This document shows, piece by piece, positions 14,466-14,836 of a stretch of DNA of 14,836 bases. The DNA is from UBA10427 sp003500135 (GTDB taxonomy: Bacteria > Bacteroidota > Bacteroidia > Cytophagales > Cyclobacteriaceae). Position 1 is the first letter of the stretch. Each line of letters begins with the position of its first letter. Below the pieces are notes generated by a model. That model was not told the DNA's origin. It worked only from the letters and a program-made list of their open reading frames with translations, and searched no databases. The DNA is taken from positions 1 through 14,836 of the forward strand of contig CAWZYQ010000097.1 of NCBI GenBank assembly GCA_963966275.1. The letters are read 5' to 3'. The position numbers were made by a program, and so were the translations under genes.

Positions 14466-14836
14466 CTACTCATCTTTCAGGTCCAATAAATATTCCACCA
14501 CTTCTTGATGTAAGACCTCAATATTATCCTTGAAATCCAGGTGAAATGGATTTAATAAAAGATTATGTTCTTCAGGAAACCGGGATAATGGCAATCGGGC
14601 GCTGGGCACTTTCAGGAAAGGAGAGATCATTCCCCTGGCCCAATTCGAACCAAATTGCTGTGTGGTAACAGGGTAGGGCGCCGCGTTCCAATCCCCGGGT
14701 AGATCGTCTTTTTTTACATTGGGAATGTCTATCTTGATTTTGTAAGTCACCAATGTCCAGGAAATGCCGGACACTACCGGCCACCGAATACTCAGATGTT
14801 CCAAATAATTTAATGAGGATTGACTGCATAAATAGA
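14466..14836 (-). CDS. RES-domain toxin, N-terminally truncated by the window edge
   Basis: The frame is open to the right edge and ends in TAG at 14468-14466, giving about 123 residues of a ~150-160-residue protein. Recognisable RES-domain features are YLCSQSSLNYLEHL, a KIKIDIP strand, LPGDW, and FLKVPSA...PEEHNLLLNPFHLDF near the end. The Tyr and Glu of the first motif are 11 residues apart, the spacing I recall for active-site Tyr58 and Glu69 of a characterised RES toxin; the Ser of VPSA would be the third conserved residue. RES toxins of type II systems degrade NAD+ and are paired with an Xre/DUF2384 antitoxin normally encoded just upstream, here to the right of the window. The catalytic Arg region is not in view, so activity cannot be judged. 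The segment between VPSA and PEEHN looks about five residues longer than usual. Confidence 0.82.
   Translation of the reverse strand, partial: YLCSQSSLNYLEHLSIRWPVVSGISWTLVTYKIKIDIPNVKKDDLPGDWNAAPYPVTTQQFGSNWARGMISPFLKVPSARLPLSRFPEEHNLLLNPFHLDFKDNIEVLHQEVVEYLLDLKDE

Overview
The window looks like the chromosome of a Bacteroidota bacterium, probably a free-living, possibly marine glycan degrader. The grounds are the protein families present (GH97, BglX-type GH3, GH172/DUF2961, a formylglycine sulfatase, DUF4914), the near absence of Shine-Dalgarno sequences before the starts, and TAnnTTTG-type -7 boxes such as the one at 12238-12245. No SusC/SusD pair, IS element, CRISPR array, rRNA or tRNA gene was found.

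Layout. (1) Bases 1-1046, + strand: the 3' part of a GH97 glycosidase of the retaining type, closed by a strong terminator. (2) Bases 1105-9242, all on the - strand and transcribed leftwards: GH172, then GH3, then an S1 sulfatase. After a hairpin follow a LacI-family regulator and a small putative lipoprotein. The three enzymes carry export signals and together form a glycan-degradation locus. The regulator gene is preceded by a perfect 13-bp inverted repeat, and the region before GH172 holds an AAGCGCTT core of the LacI operator type. I infer that this regulator controls the locus. The substrate is unknown; the enzyme set suggests a sulfated, branched glycan, perhaps with furanosyl and alpha-galactosyl residues. 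(3) Bases 9243-10912: a region with no intact gene. It holds the relic of an NAD(P)-dependent epimerase/dehydratase (extended SDR), broken by at least three frameshifts and four in-frame stops. (4) Bases 10913-11776, - strand: a CPBP intramembrane protease. (5) Bases 12269-14155, + strand: a 628-residue DUF4914 protein with a P-loop and several motifs in the order found in phosphoenolpyruvate carboxykinase; it ends in tandem hairpins. (6) Bases 14466 to the right edge, - strand: the C-terminal part of a RES-domain toxin, whose start and probable antitoxin lie outside the window.

The most interesting items are the GH172-GH3-sulfatase-LacI locus with its candidate operators, the PEPCK-like DUF4914 protein, and the decayed epimerase, which is visible only when three reading frames are joined. 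Functional calls rest on motif recognition by eye; no database search was made.
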